The translations under genes and the position numbers were made by a program. From positions 69,178-133,177 of the forward strand of contig MU001697.1 in the NCBI GenBank assembly GCA_010093515.1: a DNA stretch of 64,000 bases, given 5' to 3'. Source of the stretch: Lineolata rhizophorae. Lineage: Eukaryota > Ascomycota > Dothideomycetes > Lineolatales > Lineolataceae. Shown piece by piece: positions 41,077 to 52,665 of the stretch; position 1 is the first letter of the stretch, and each line of letters opens with the position of its first letter. The notes beneath the pieces are model-generated. The model was given only the letters and a program-made list of their open reading frames with translations, ran no database searches and was not told the origin of the DNA.

Positions 41077-44000
41077 ATGCCCCAGTCGGCGGTCTGGCAG
41101 AACACCAAGAGCAGCGGGAAGGTGGGCATCACCAAGTTGTGGGGATGGGCCGACAGGTTGAGCATCACCGGAGCCGCTTCTCCGGGACGGCCCGGTAGCA
41201 GAGTGAGCGCCGAGTCTCTCTGGCCTGGGACGCTGGACAAGGAGTCCGAAAAGGCTGCTAGAATATTGAGAAGCTTTTGCTGTGAGTTGAGCTCTTCGTT
41301 TCAAGCTATCTGTTTGTTCCCGTGCAAGGGACACTCTGTGTTTGTGAATTGGTTGTGTGATTCGCTCGGGGTGGTTTAGTGTTGACACGGGATTAAGCAA
41401 ACTTGACGACCTCTCTGTGAATACATTCTGACTTAGCAACGAGCAGTGGATGGCTTCTACAATGACGAAGATCCAGGAGAGTCTCCGCCTAGCCAGTATA
41501 CCACTCAACCTCAGCAAAGGGCACAGCGCGCTTTGCAGAGGATACCGCCGGAGGTCCTGCGCCACGCTACTGGCATTTGTGTGTTCACCGTTCTTCGCGG
41601 GCCTCTTTGGCTTCCTTCCGCAGGACCTGGCGGATCCGGCGTGCTCCTAGCGCGATTGTCAGATGGCACTTGGTCTCCGCCTTCGGCCGTCCTAGTTCAA
41701 GCACCCGGGCTTGGCTTCCTTGTCGGAGTCGATGCGTATGATGTTGTCCTTGTTATCAATGATTCTGCCGCGCTAGACGCGTTGAGTGCATCGCGGGCAG
41801 GGCTGAGCGCTAGTGACGAGAGCCAAGATGACGAAAATGGGAAAGTCGACGGTGATGAGAGTGCCGAAGCTCACACCCGGCCCATGCCTGGTCCTCTAAC
41901 GTTGAAAGACACTCCGGAAAGTAATAGGAGTAGCGCGTACGAGAGTACCTCAGTCGACGCGTCTTCTCGTGCTTCTATCGGTTCGAGATCACTGCCCGGA
42001 ACTGCGCCGAGCACCCCCGATTCGTCCAAACCTCCGCCATTACCACCTCGACTACCTCCAAGGCCGGATTCTACAATTGTCTCAACGCCAACGTCGCCAA
42101 CCCACAAAGCTCCTATCTACTCGTATCTGAAGGCACGACGAAACGTCATAAATGATGTTCGTTTGGCGGGCACGACCGTACTGCTCGCGAGAGCTGATGA
42201 GAATGCTCGGTTTTACGGACTTCCGCTTCCAGTTTCGGACATCCTTGGTGGCCAGTGCCCACTGCCGCCGACTCTACGTCCCTTGTACGACGTATTGAAA
42301 GCCGTGGAGAGCGAATTACGCTCCGACTCGGACACGATGAAGAGGATTCCGCAGGACTGTGCTCCGGGAGAGTGCGATGTTGTGCCTCCAGGGGAGGATA
42401 GTACTGCACGTCCTCCGACCACACCTACTGTTCCACAGTGGCACTTCCCAAGTACGTCCCAGCAGACTTCTCCGTCTCGTTTTTCCGGCATATCGCGAAT
42501 CTCAACCCTTACCCACCATCGCGCTACCCGCTCGACGAGCACGACACCAACCACTGGCTCTCCTGTTGATGCTTCAACCACCACTTCTGGACCCGCATTC
42601 TTCCCGCATTTCCCGCGGTCTGCTTCCCACTCTCGCAACTCCTCTACCGCAACGCTATCTCAACCGTCGGGCCCGAATCTTTTCGGTGTTCCCAGCCAGC
42701 TGGACCCTGATCCGTTCGGCGTTCTCGCGCTTCAGCGTGCAGGGTTGGACATACGTGAGTCAGGCTCGCGTAAGAGACCTATTAGCGACCAATTCGCGTT
42801 CGCGCCGAGCCCTTCAAGTCCTATTTTCCCGGCATATTCGCGGAAGAGCACCGGGGCGGCAAGTAGCGCGAGCCTTACCGGCGCGACTCCGTCGATTGCA
42901 GAGGGCAGAACGAGTATGACGGGGAGCGTAGCTAGTTCAGAGAGCGCCGCGGGCCCGAGCCCCGCCGTGAGCGGCAGCGTTGAAAAAGAGAAGGCGCCCA
43001 TGGTGGACATGTGCACGCAAACCGAGTTTGAGGTGCCTTCCTCTCCGCCTGCTTTGCCAGCGCGACCACAGCCGGCATCCCTTGCGGCGAATCACCACCA
43101 GCGCCAGCCGTCGCAGCCGCACCACCAGCCCATGAGCGACATACCGGAGGTGGCGGACGAGACGGAGCAAGCTAAACCGAAAGATGCCGGCCCGGAACCG
43201 ACCGGTCCTGCGGATTCTACGACGACCGCAACGAACACCACCACAACTCGAGACACGTCCCCTCCTCGCGCTACCCCCAGCGGAAGCCCCAAAGCGAAAC
43301 CCGCCTCCACGGCTGTGGACGAGCACGACCCGCATCCGCCCAACTCGTCGGACAACGACGCCGACGCCGAGGACGCGGACGACAACGATGCCGACTCGGA
43401 CGCCGACTCATCGGTCTCGTACGAGGACGCCGACACGGACAACGACGGGGAGGAGGTAGCGACGTTCCACGAGCCGGCGTCGGTGGTGACGGCGTCGACG
43501 GCGTCGGCGGCGCCGCACCAGGGCACCGTCGTCTCGATGGCGGGTGCACGGCTGGTCACGGTCACGAAGCCGGCGCCGCCGGCGCTGCCGCCGCGGAATC
43601 CGATTAGGAACCGTAAGAGGTCTGTGGAGGGTAGGGCGGAGGCGGAAGCGAGCGAGGAGGCGCCGGTCAGGATCCACGAGGGTAAAGACGAGGGTAGCGA
43701 GGCACAGCAGCAACCGCGGCAGAACCAACAGAAAGAAGAAGCCATTCACCTCGCAGAAATAAGGCCCGCCGACCCGCCGGCTCCTGCCGACCAGAAATCG
43801 GAGCGCCCGCAAGCGTGGCAAAACGCCACAGACGCGACCATGGCGCCGCCGGCGCTGCCGGCACGCAGCAGCGCGAGCAGCACCGCCAGCGCGAGCACGC
43901 AGCGCGAGAGCACCACGTCATCGGTCGTGGCGGGCAGCGCGGCCAGCTCGCGCAGTGCGGAGCTGAGCGAGGGCGACTCGAGCAGGCGGAATGGGGTAGC

Positions 44001-44139
44001 GCCCAAGGAGGTAGTGGTGACGGCGGTACCGCCGGCGGCGGCAGTGGTGGATGGCAGCGAGGCGAAGGAGGTGGAGGGCGAGGAGTTTAAGTCGGCGCCA
44101 GCGACGCCGTTGGCGGGAGAGGAGAGGCGGTTGGGGTAG
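41077..44139 (+). CDS. Ysc84/Lsb-type actin-binding domain protein with split domain and long disordered tail
   Basis: Predicted 965-residue protein. Exons 41077-41281 and 41447-44139 join in frame (donor GTGAGT, acceptor CAG). Residues about 1-70 (KSSGKVGITKLWGWADRL, WPGTLDKESEKAARILRSFC) are the lead found before Ysc84 domains in fungi. Domain part one follows (RIPPEVLRHATGICVFTVLRG, SGVLLARLSDGTWSPPSAVL, GFLVGVDAYDVVLVIN). About 100 disordered residues interrupt it (DNA about 41800-42100), then part two continues (YSYLKARRN, GTTVLLARADENARFYGLPL, SDILGG). Ysc84 domains bind lipid and actin at endocytic patches. Yeast Ysc84 and Lsb3 end in an SH3 domain; none is seen here. Instead the tail of some 600 residues is Ser/Thr/Pro-rich with SH3-ligand-like PPLPPRLPPRP, PPALPARPQP and PALPPRNP, and a Glu/Asp-rich stretch. 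Confidence 0.82.
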
Positions 44140-46728
44140 AAGGAGGGCGGTGGAGATGGGTTGTAAAGGATCTGACGCGGGGGGTTGGTTGGATGGCTGA
44201 AGTTAACTTTCATGTCTATGCTTTTCTCTAGGCATATAAAAATTTTTTATCCCATTTTTAATTGTCCCTCTCTAAACTTTTCTTTGCATTTCATTGTTAA
44301 AAGGGTTTGTTCGAAAGCTTTGATTGGAACATTTTCGGAGCACAGCAGCAATTCTGCGAGTCATCCTTTCGCCTCTTTCCAGCTTTGCAGTTTCTAAGCT
44401 TCACGACACATTTATGAAGGTAGGATTTCTGGGAGGGCTTATCGGGACGACTCATTTTACTTTTGGCGCTTCACGGCGTTGCTCATCCTTCCAATAGGGG
44501 GATTTGGCTCGAGAAGGGGGCTTGATGCGGTCGCGAATCCTTCAGAAAGGGAACAGCACTCCTGGATTGAAGGGCTGCGTTGTGTACGGACTAAAACGCT
44601 CTTGACGCTCCGAGAGAGCGCGATCAGGCGCCTAGTCATGGCCTGTTCTCGAGCCTTTCTTATGACGCTCGTGTAGGTTATTAGCAGGAGGGGGATGTTC
44701 CTTGAATGAGAACGATTCGTCATTTTATCGCTAGAGCGCCGAACAAAGGGGCTTGTCCGTGGGTAGGATTCCTTTTGACGCCACGGGATCCTGCAAGGCA
44801 GTCCGATTTTCTGTGACTGTATTTGCTGCACATAGCCACCAGTTCGCGAGTATACTCCGTATTACTACCGGGCCCGGTTCTCGCCGTCTTCCGTACTTCG
44901 CTTGGTGTGGCTTTTCTGCTATCGCGATCGTAGATACAGGGCTGTCTCGGACCAGCTAGCCACAGTGGAATGCCTGCAGAGGAAGGGCCAAGAAAATGGT
45001 GGTGTTGGATGCACCGCAATGTGTGTGTGAAAGAGGGGGCTTCGCTCCGTATTAAGGCGGATAAGCAAATTTCAGCAAACTGAATAGGAATGTGCGAAAT
45101 GTAGAGGGCCTGCTTGGCGATGGCTGTGCTTGGCCATACATATGTTTAGGATTCCAGGGGATTCTTCTGCCCGTGGAGGTGGCTGTAAGGTGGCTCCTGT
45201 GTGTACATATGTACTACGTATGTAGGAGTCGACGCCACAGCGCCCACGTGCTGCTAGCTGGTTAGGGAAGTTGGTTGGTTCTGCTGGACGTTGCAGTTTA
45301 GGTTCCAAGTTGATCAGGCGGGCGGGGTTCTGTCGGTGTTCGAGAAGGATTCTGGATAGTCGCGTACGCCGGCCCTTGTTGCAAGAAACTCCACGCTTGT
45401 CACACGAAATTGCTGGCAAACCTGGCTAGTACCTGACGTGCAGTTGACTAATCGATATCCTCAACAGCCCAATCAAGCATCGAAGACCGTGATGTCACCC
45501 CGCTAGGTACGCCGCAAATCGATGACCCGCCGGCAATGCCGAGGGTCGGCACGAACCCGGTGAGATCGATGAGGTCAACTAGGCTCTCTATCAGACACGC
45601 TATTAGCCGACCTTGTGGCTATGTCCCTAAAAGCGAAGATTCCGAGTGTTTGCCACGAGTGCATTCGGTATCCATTCGAGAGCGTCAGGAATTCCTTGTG
45701 CGGTCACATTTGCCGCTTTGCTTTTACCTATGCAATTGTTCAAGTCGCGTGTTGATATCATTTCGCGATTGCAATCGGGCCAAGTATCTGGTTTGGACTG
45801 GTATGGCTGCAAGTGAATGGTTTGCTGCGTACGGAGCAATCATTGCCCATGGCTCTTTGGGTCGGGGTAAGCCGGCGCAGAAGCTTCCCGGCCGCCAAGC
45901 TGTCTCGCTGTTTCAAGCTCGTGCGGTAAATGAAAGAGAGATCTTGGCGGTGAGGCCGCTCGTTCGCATCCGCGGCGGCCCGACCCAATCATGGTACACG
46001 GCCACGTTGCGCGGGTCGTGGATTGGGAGGAACGCAGCCGTGACAGCTATTGCAGCAAGGAAACACAAATGTCAAGTGATGGTGCATGTATGTAGGTCCG
46101 TCCTACCTGGGTCAGAGGACAGCCCATCACCTTAGTGAAGCTTTTCAAGTGTGCAAGGGGAAAGCTGGGCATTCAGGCAGATACGTATCTGTGGATATGA
46201 GCCATGCGAATGTCCGAAAAAGTCAGCCTTGCACAGTGAGGGGTGGTAAGGCACTGCCGGACTTAGTACCAAGCAGGAAGTGAAAAAGGGCTTTGTTATT
46301 TGCTCCTGGGCGATGCATCGGTACTCTGTGGCGGTGCAAACATCATAATAGCGGGGAGAATCTGGCCGGTGGCGCGCAGACGCTTGCTACGTAGGATATT
46401 AGAACTCGTTGGATCGCCGCTCGTGTTTTGGTTGCCGTCATAGCCGTCATACCTAATCGCCTTGACTCTGCAGCAGACAACATCATTTTTTCCGCCCTAC
46501 ACATATTTTACTCTTCGCCTTCCCTACTCTTCGCCCAACGATCCAGAGCGTACGCAATCAACACCTCCCGCCTATATTCGACGACAGCGCCTACTCTCAA
46601 ACACACGTTTCGCTTGGCCCTTGGTTCTCGCACTCGCGCTTTTCGACAAAGGATTGGTTCGAACCCCTTTCCACTCTCCTCGCCACTTCAACCGTCCCCA
46701 GTCACTCCAGAGACACATTCGCACGACA
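44140..46728. other. Intergenic DNA
   Basis: A T-rich 3' flank (44210-44400) is followed by average-composition DNA. A 199-codon frame at 45536-46135 (+) has no codon bias or recognisable motif. 46450-46728 is C/T-rich leader of the next gene. Confidence 0.5.
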
Positions 46729-47653
46729 ATGAGGATACTGCAATATTTTACTCTTACCCTCGCGACCGTAAACGCCGTAAACGCCCTCGCCGTCTCGCAC
46801 GATGTGCAAGACATCTCAAGGCGCGACGCCGAACCGTGCGGGTCGTTACTCGAATGCTACGCGCCATCACTACACAATGCGCTCGAGAAGAGGCGAGGTG
46901 GCGGCGGGCGCAGCGGCGGCAGCAGCAGCAGCAGCAGCAGCAGCTCAGGTGAGTTTTGAGAATGCGATCGCGAACAGCGGGGGAAGCTTTTCTGCAGGAA
47001 ACCGAAGTTGCTGACACGAAGCGTTCGCACAAGGTGGTCGCAGCAGCAGTTCATCATCGGGCTCGACGCCCAGTAACGCGCGGGGCAGCTCCAACGCCGG
47101 CGGCCGCACGTCCTCCGGCTCGGGCGTGACACCGCGCTTTGGCGGCGGGCGCTTCTACGGCGGCGGCGCCGCGGTGCCGTACACGGCGGGGCGGCGATCT
47201 CCGCGCGGCATCGTGCCGTTCTTCCTGCCTCTTGCGCTGCTCGCCTTCTTCCCGGGGCTGTGGCTCTTCGGCGCGTACGCGTACCCGTGGACGCAACCCT
47301 ACACCTTCGTCAACGAGACGCTGGCCAACGACACCTTCCCCAACGGCGTCAACCAGACGCGCCCCGTGCTCTGCCTCTGCGAGCGCTACCAGGTCTGCGG
47401 TTGCGACGAGGTAGACGACAGGGACGCCTACATGCGCGACATCATCGGCAACGGCAGCTACGCGGCGCTGAACGACTCGCTCGTCACCGTCGCGGACGTC
47501 AACGGCACCGTCACGATCGCGATCAATGGCACGTTGCCGAATGGGACGACCGCTTCGGGCGGCGATGACGACGCTGCTACGTCATTGGTGGCTAGCCTTT
47601 CGGGTTACTGGGTCGTGGCGGGCATTGCCGTATATGCGGTTTGGTTCTTGTAA
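46729..47653 (+). CDS. Secreted Ser/Gly-rich membrane protein of a conserved fungal family, function unknown
   Basis: Predicted 279-residue protein from exons 46729-46948 and 47034-47653 (donor GTGAGT). A signal peptide (MRILQYFTLTLATVNAVNALA) leads to a kex-like RR site in DISRRDAEPCGSLLECYAPSL and then ALEKRRGGGGRSGG. A Ser run encoded by AGC repeats ends at the intron; Ser/Gly-rich sequence resumes after it. Then come RFGGGRFYGGGAAVPYTAGRR and a strong hydrophobic span (IVPFFLPLALLAFFPGLWLFGAYAY). The outer C-terminal domain has N-glycosylation sites and a Cys motif (LCLCERYQVCGCDEV), then GNGSYAALNDSLV and INGTLPNGTTA. It ends in a second hydrophobic tail (YWVVAGIAVYAVWFL) that could be a GPI signal or a span. 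I recognise the layout as a widespread uncharacterised fungal family. No function is known. Confidence 0.8.
46918..46944 (+). repeat. AGC (poly-Ser) microsatellite beside a splice donor
   Basis: A GGC/AGC-rich run of about nine AGC triplets encodes poly-Ser and stops a few bases before the GTGAGT donor at 46949. Length changes would alter the Ser tract in steps of one residue. Confidence 0.7.
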
Positions 47654-49300
47654 AAGGGGCAATATTGATTTGCTTCATGTCATTTCAAATATGGGCGCAC
47701 GGTTTCGAGCAACTGGCGTTGTACGACTGAGCGGCCAGGTTACTGAACAGCGCTGGGATCCGAGGTCCGTTGGTGGGTTTATTCTCAATCCTAACGGCGG
47801 ACCCCGTATGGAGATCTGCGTTGCTGGATACGCTCGCGCCGACGACCCATGCAAGTCGTTAGCACGTCTTTTCTAGGGCATGTTTGGGCCTTCCTATTAT
47901 TTCTCACCTTCGTTTTATCATCCTGGTGTCTGTTCGTGCGGTTGGCGGATTGCTCTTCTTCCTTCTTGGTGATATTCACGGGCGATACGGGTTTGTCCTA
48001 GACAGGATTCGGCGGGAGAAATCTTTACGACGACAAATATGGTTATGGATTTCTCGCAGGAGGAGGGCGGTCAACGTGTTTCCTAGATACCCATACTCTA
48101 GCTTGCATCTACGTATTATTACACTACGTCATTCATATTTGAATATGTTCCCATATGGCTAGTCTCGATAGGTGGAATTCTAAATTTCAAATACTAAGCA
48201 ATACACCCTAGAACGGCACATGCAGGCTGCGAAGAAGCAGAAAATAAGGTCGATATAATGACATAGGGGTGTATCCCCGGGGGATCTCCCTATACAATAG
48301 ACAGACGCACCAATAAATGCCGGCCTGAGAGGGAATGCAAGAATAACAGGAATAATAATAACAAATAGCTATGTTTGTTCGATGGTGATAGCGTACGAAG
48401 CGTGAGTATAGAAAAGGCTTGTGGACAGACACATTTTCGATGGGCACGTGATCTTGGTAGCAGACTAATGCCAATCAGTTGCGTCGTGCTTCGTACGACA
48501 GACTTCGTATGGTTTTCTAATCTTCTAAGACAATAGGACAGCGAGAAGTCACCGAATTCCCTGCCCTATAATTGGCAAGTATTATTTTAAACACCGCCGC
48601 CATTGTTGTGAAATAGTCTAAAAGGAAATGTCTCTAAGCTGCAAATTATTTTAATCACGAATCCTTCCACTTAGGGATAGATTCCTTTTCGGATAAACCA
48701 TTCCGGACTATCTTTCTATTCGAAGATTCCAGCTGAGGCTTTAAAATCGCATAGAAGAACCGGGCGACGAAAGTTCGACGTCAAACATCGCCAAGCAGAT
48801 GTGTGGTGATTATACAGCGATTAGGTCCAGACACGGTCAAATAATAGCAATTTGAGAGCAAATGCGAATAAGAACTCTAACAAACCCGTATCCTAGCCAC
48901 GAACGGAGTAGTTCAGAGTCGGAGTAATATTGTAGCGTGTGGAGTGGCCAATGAGGCTTTCGATTCAAAATGGTTTATCTTAGGGCTGATTAATCACCGA
49001 TGAAAGGGTAAGCGTCGGGAACGCCTATGGTGGCTCAGAGGCGTAGATTGAACTCTGCCTAGCATAGCCACTGCAACGCGTCACCAGTTCCATGCACCTC
49101 ATCATGACCCCATTTTTGAGGCTATTGCGTCCAAGCGGGACACGAGTCCTACCCTAGTTTCTGGTGGTGATGTCTCGGAAACGGCGGGGAGTCACGTGCT
49201 ATCAGACTGGTTTCAACGCGGGTGGACCCGGCAAGGCACCCACTGAAACAACGTCTCCTGTGGCTTCCGTCACTTGCGTTATGGTCTTAGACACCGCTAG

Positions 49301-49336
49301 CCGAAACATAGAATGGCACCGAAACATAGAATGGCA
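49301..49336. repeat. Exact tandem duplication of an 18-nt unit
   Basis: CCGAAACATAGAATGGCA occurs twice, head to tail and without mismatch, in otherwise unique AT-rich DNA. It looks like a recent replication-slippage duplication or a small insertion footprint. Confidence 0.9.
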
Positions 49337-51590
49337 GGAAAGGTTCTAGAGAAGGGCTCCTGTCTTTGACTAAACAGCCTCGACCTTTTGAATTCCTAAG
49401 CACTCTATCACAGGCTGAATAACTGCTCTTTCTTTAGAAAGTTGCAGAATCGAGCGGATATGAGAGTAATCATAGAGAATAATAAGCCTTCGTAGAAAGA
49501 ATAGAAGAATAAAGGCAATTCATTGCCGTTGAACTGGTCAGATGGACGGCTAGTGCGGTTCGCTAAATGCGGATCCGCGTATCAGCATGACTGACCACTA
49601 GGAACGAGCGAGGGCACACCGGTGGGAGTAAGAGCCCCCATTTTTCGCACACGCCTACTTTTTTACCTTGGCAAGGTGGTGGCATCACGAGGCGGCCCCT
49701 GGAGGGTGAGCAGCAGGGCTGCAGGTGCACATAATTTTTTGGCGCTACGACAGGATCCCGGACTGGCTGGACGAGACGGGCGCGATGCAGGTTGCCACCT
49801 CCCCCGCGATCGCGATCGTCCAGGCCGAAAGCTTGTGCGGTAGGAGCAATGACCGAAGATGGAGAACAATAGCGAAAGGCTCGAGTTAGTTAATCTGATG
49901 GATCGCATGCGGCTCGATGAATAATTCGAAGGTTGTGCCAGAAAGGGGGTTCGAGGATGAGGCAGTGAAAGGGAGATGGTGGTGCGGGACGGGCCATGGC
50001 GGCGGGGGAGGGGCCGACGGACGCACGAACGGCGCCTCAATCCCGGGTGTGTGTAACGCCCACGATGCAGCGGCACGCGGTGGTAAGGGACGGCGGGCGG
50101 GCGGTTAGGCCCGCAGCAGATATGAGGCTCGTTCCGTAAGGCTGAGCATGGCCATGCGACCAGGGAGGTGGAAAGTGGGATGGGATGCCGGCAGCGTGGA
50201 GCGCTCTGTTCCAGATCTCCGTTGCTTCATCATCGGCGGTGCAGGCCAGATCCGGCCCCGCGATTGGGCGGGCGGCCGCGGGCAGTGCCAAATATAGGCG
50301 GCGGGGAGCGCCCGATCGGGCATGGGGCCGCGCCCAGAGCTTAAGCGGGCGGCCGCTAGAGCGGATGCAGGCGCGCGATCGACCCAAGCTGCAGCACCGG
50401 TTGCCCGGTCTGGCAACAGGCGGACAGATGGGGTGCGGCAGACGCTGGCTGCTGCTTCGTGGCGGCTGTAGCAGGAGCATTATTGCTTCCTCACGATGGA
50501 TTGCGCGCGTGCGTGCGCGTGCGCGCGTGCGCGCGGGAAGACGAGCGAGAGATGTTTTTGGGCCGTCTTGACTTTCTCGTGCGCCTTTGCAGCGCCACAC
50601 ACCGGCGCGAACCTACCTAGCGTTACGGGCGCATTTCGCTGGGCGCTAGTGCACGGTACGAGGTACTGGTACCTAACTAGTACCGAAAGGAATAGAGTAC
50701 GTCGTCGGAACGGTAGCGCACGGAGTTGGGAAGGCCTTCATCCACGGTAGCGGTGACGGGCCCGCGCGGCCGTCACGGAGGTCCCGCGGATCGGCGCACG
50801 AGTTGTTTCGCACGGCAAGTACGCGCCATGTAGGTGTTCACGAGGAAGTAGGCACGCAGTCCCTCCTGCACTCCGTACAAGTCACAGTCCGCCGGGCTCA
50901 CGTAACACCCGCTGCCCCGCCGGCCCCAAAAAGGGCCGTTGATTTTCTATTCCAGAAGAGTGGCTGGTGGCCTGCTTGGCCGAGAGGGCCCCCTCACCCC
51001 CTCACCCCCCTCCTTCCTCCTCCCTCCCCCTTCCCCCCTTCCTCCCCCCGGTCGCATGCATACGCTGCGCAGAACTGGGATGCCTTGGATAGGGCTGACA
51101 GGCGATCGGGCGGGCTTGGCGCGTCTCTATCCGGCCATTCGTGGGGCCCCCTTGCGCGCATCTACACGGCCACCACCGTCTCTTGCGGCCACCATCCCAA
51201 AGCTGAAAGAGCGCTCTCCCTCCGGCTCGGCTTGCACGGATTTCACCCCGGACGTGGGCCCGCACACCCGGCGGCCATGCATCGCCGGCAGCCCGCGCTC
51301 TGCAAGCCACACACAAGGGTTCCCTATCTTAGTAGCAGCGCTTGTTTGCTTACATCTTTCCTCCGAATGCTTCTCATCCATGTGCCTGCCGCACCACCGT
51401 CCTTCCTCACTACTGCCATACTGACCGCAGCATCTCTCAATTGAGCTTCCCGCGTATCCCGGCGCCCGGTGCCTGATCGCTCTTGCATCCTGCATGCGTA
51501 TCCGCCGTTGGCGAAGCTGCCATGTTTCCCTTCTCGTAGCTTCATGGAGGCGCATCCCATCCCGCGTAGTCCCTCGTCATCCGCATCCAC

Positions 51591-51597
51591 TATATAA
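51591..51597 (+). promoter_or_regulatory. TATA box of the small cysteine-rich gene
   Basis: TATATAA within CCACTATATAACCC lies 313 nt before the ATG at 51910, followed by a C/T-rich stretch of about 280 nt. It gives a long unspliced or spliced leader. Confidence 0.45.
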
Positions 51598-51909
51598 CCC
51601 GCCCAGCGGCCATCTGAGACATCCCCCTCATCTCAAGACAAGACAGCAGGCGCGCTTTTCTCTTCCATTGTCCCGACTGTTTGATCGACAGATCAACGAC
51701 AACGGTCTCGACTGACTCGGGTTGCTTGTGCGCTTCACTACTGCCTCTCCAACCTCCGAACTGCTTGCATCTATTGCTTGCATTACTTGCTTGTTTAGAG
51801 CGCGTCTAGGCAAGCCTCTTCTATCATATATTTCTTATTCTGTCGAGTCTTCTCCTTCTCAGTCACCTCCGGTTCAACCTCGTCCAGCTTGCTCCATCTC
51901 ACCTTCAAC

Positions 51910-52134
51910 ATGTGCTACCAAGTCGTCGAGCGCTATGCTGCCTGCCGCTGCCTCTACTACAAGCACGGAATCGACCGCTGCGCCGGCTACGGGCAAGCTG
52001 GTCACGTCGTCCAGGAGAAGACGGTTCTGGTCGGATATGCGTGCTCCATGCACTCTAGTCACCGCGCTGAGACGGCTTCCATGTCCGGACACGGCATCTT
52101 GCCTGATTCCGGCTATTCCAGTGGCTACGCGTGA
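51910..52134 (+). CDS. Small cysteine/histidine-rich conserved fungal protein
   Basis: A 74-residue protein starting MCYQVVERYAACRCLYYKHG. I recall this opening (CYQVVERY, CRCLYYKH, DxC, YGQxGH, EKTVLVGYxC) as shared by many uncharacterised short proteins in filamentous ascomycetes; this is memory, not a search. Cys and His fall at C2, C12, C14, H19, C24, H32 and C45 plus H47, enough for one or two metal sites. The frame opens 21 nt upstream without a usable ATG, so M51910 is the start. The tail after HSSH is Ser/Gly-rich and low-complexity. No signal peptide or span. TATA box and long leader suggest regulated expression. Function unknown. Confidence 0.75.
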   Translation: MCYQVVERYAACRCLYYKHGIDRCAGYGQAGHVVQEKTVLVGYACSMHSSHRAETASMSGHGILPDSGYSSGYA

Positions 52135-52641
52135 GCAGTTGCGTTGCCTCGAGACGATTCGGCATCGTCGCTGCGGCGGCTCTCCCGGACATCAACTCTC
52201 TCGGAACGACGTCGCATCACAACTCCACCGTGTGCAGTCCACATCGGTCCAACTTTGGTAATGTCTTATCGGCAGCCCTCCTTACGGCATGGGCACTCAC
52301 AGCCACTCTCGCTTCTCCGGCCCCTCTCGACATCTCTTTCTCCTCTATTCGAATCTTGGACCTTCGCTTTTGAAGGATTTGACTTGGCTTAGAAGCCGCT
52401 TACCTTCGTTCACTGCGATGTAACGATTACAATGGGACGGACGACCTCACGATGGGCATTGGGACTGGTACTGAAATGACGGTACGATTGGAAATGGCTT
52501 TTCGCACCCGGCGCGGGCGACTAGCGTGCACCCCAACACTCGAGTCGGGGACTTGGCGAGGTCTATCGGCGAGCACACTTGCATGGTGGGAGATTCCCTA
52601 TTTTCTTTTTTTGGCTGCTGTGGCTTTCACTTCTTCCGACC

Positions 52642-52665
52642 TTTTTTTTTTTTTTTTTTTTTTTT
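52642..52665. repeat. Poly(T) run, T24
   Basis: Twenty-four consecutive T residues 3' of the small cysteine gene, in a T-rich stretch reaching to about 52800. No function is evident; length is likely variable. Confidence 0.85.

Larger units (their letters stand above)
47654..51909. other. Long intergenic region
   Basis: 48100-49600 is AT-rich without genes and contains an exact 18-nt tandem duplication (49301-49336). 49650-50460 is GC-rich; 50505-50537 is an alternating GC/GT purine-pyrimidine tract. 50900-51060 is C-rich. From 51590 the sequence is the promoter and long C/T-rich leader of the small cysteine gene. No other coding sequence supported. Confidence 0.5.

Noticed and set aside
45536-46135. 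199-codon plus-strand frame
   Set aside because: No third-position bias, no known motif, average-composition DNA; could still be real if transcribed.
50803-51444. 213-codon plus-strand frame
   Set aside because: Pro/Ser/Leu-rich product of C-rich promoter DNA; no domain.
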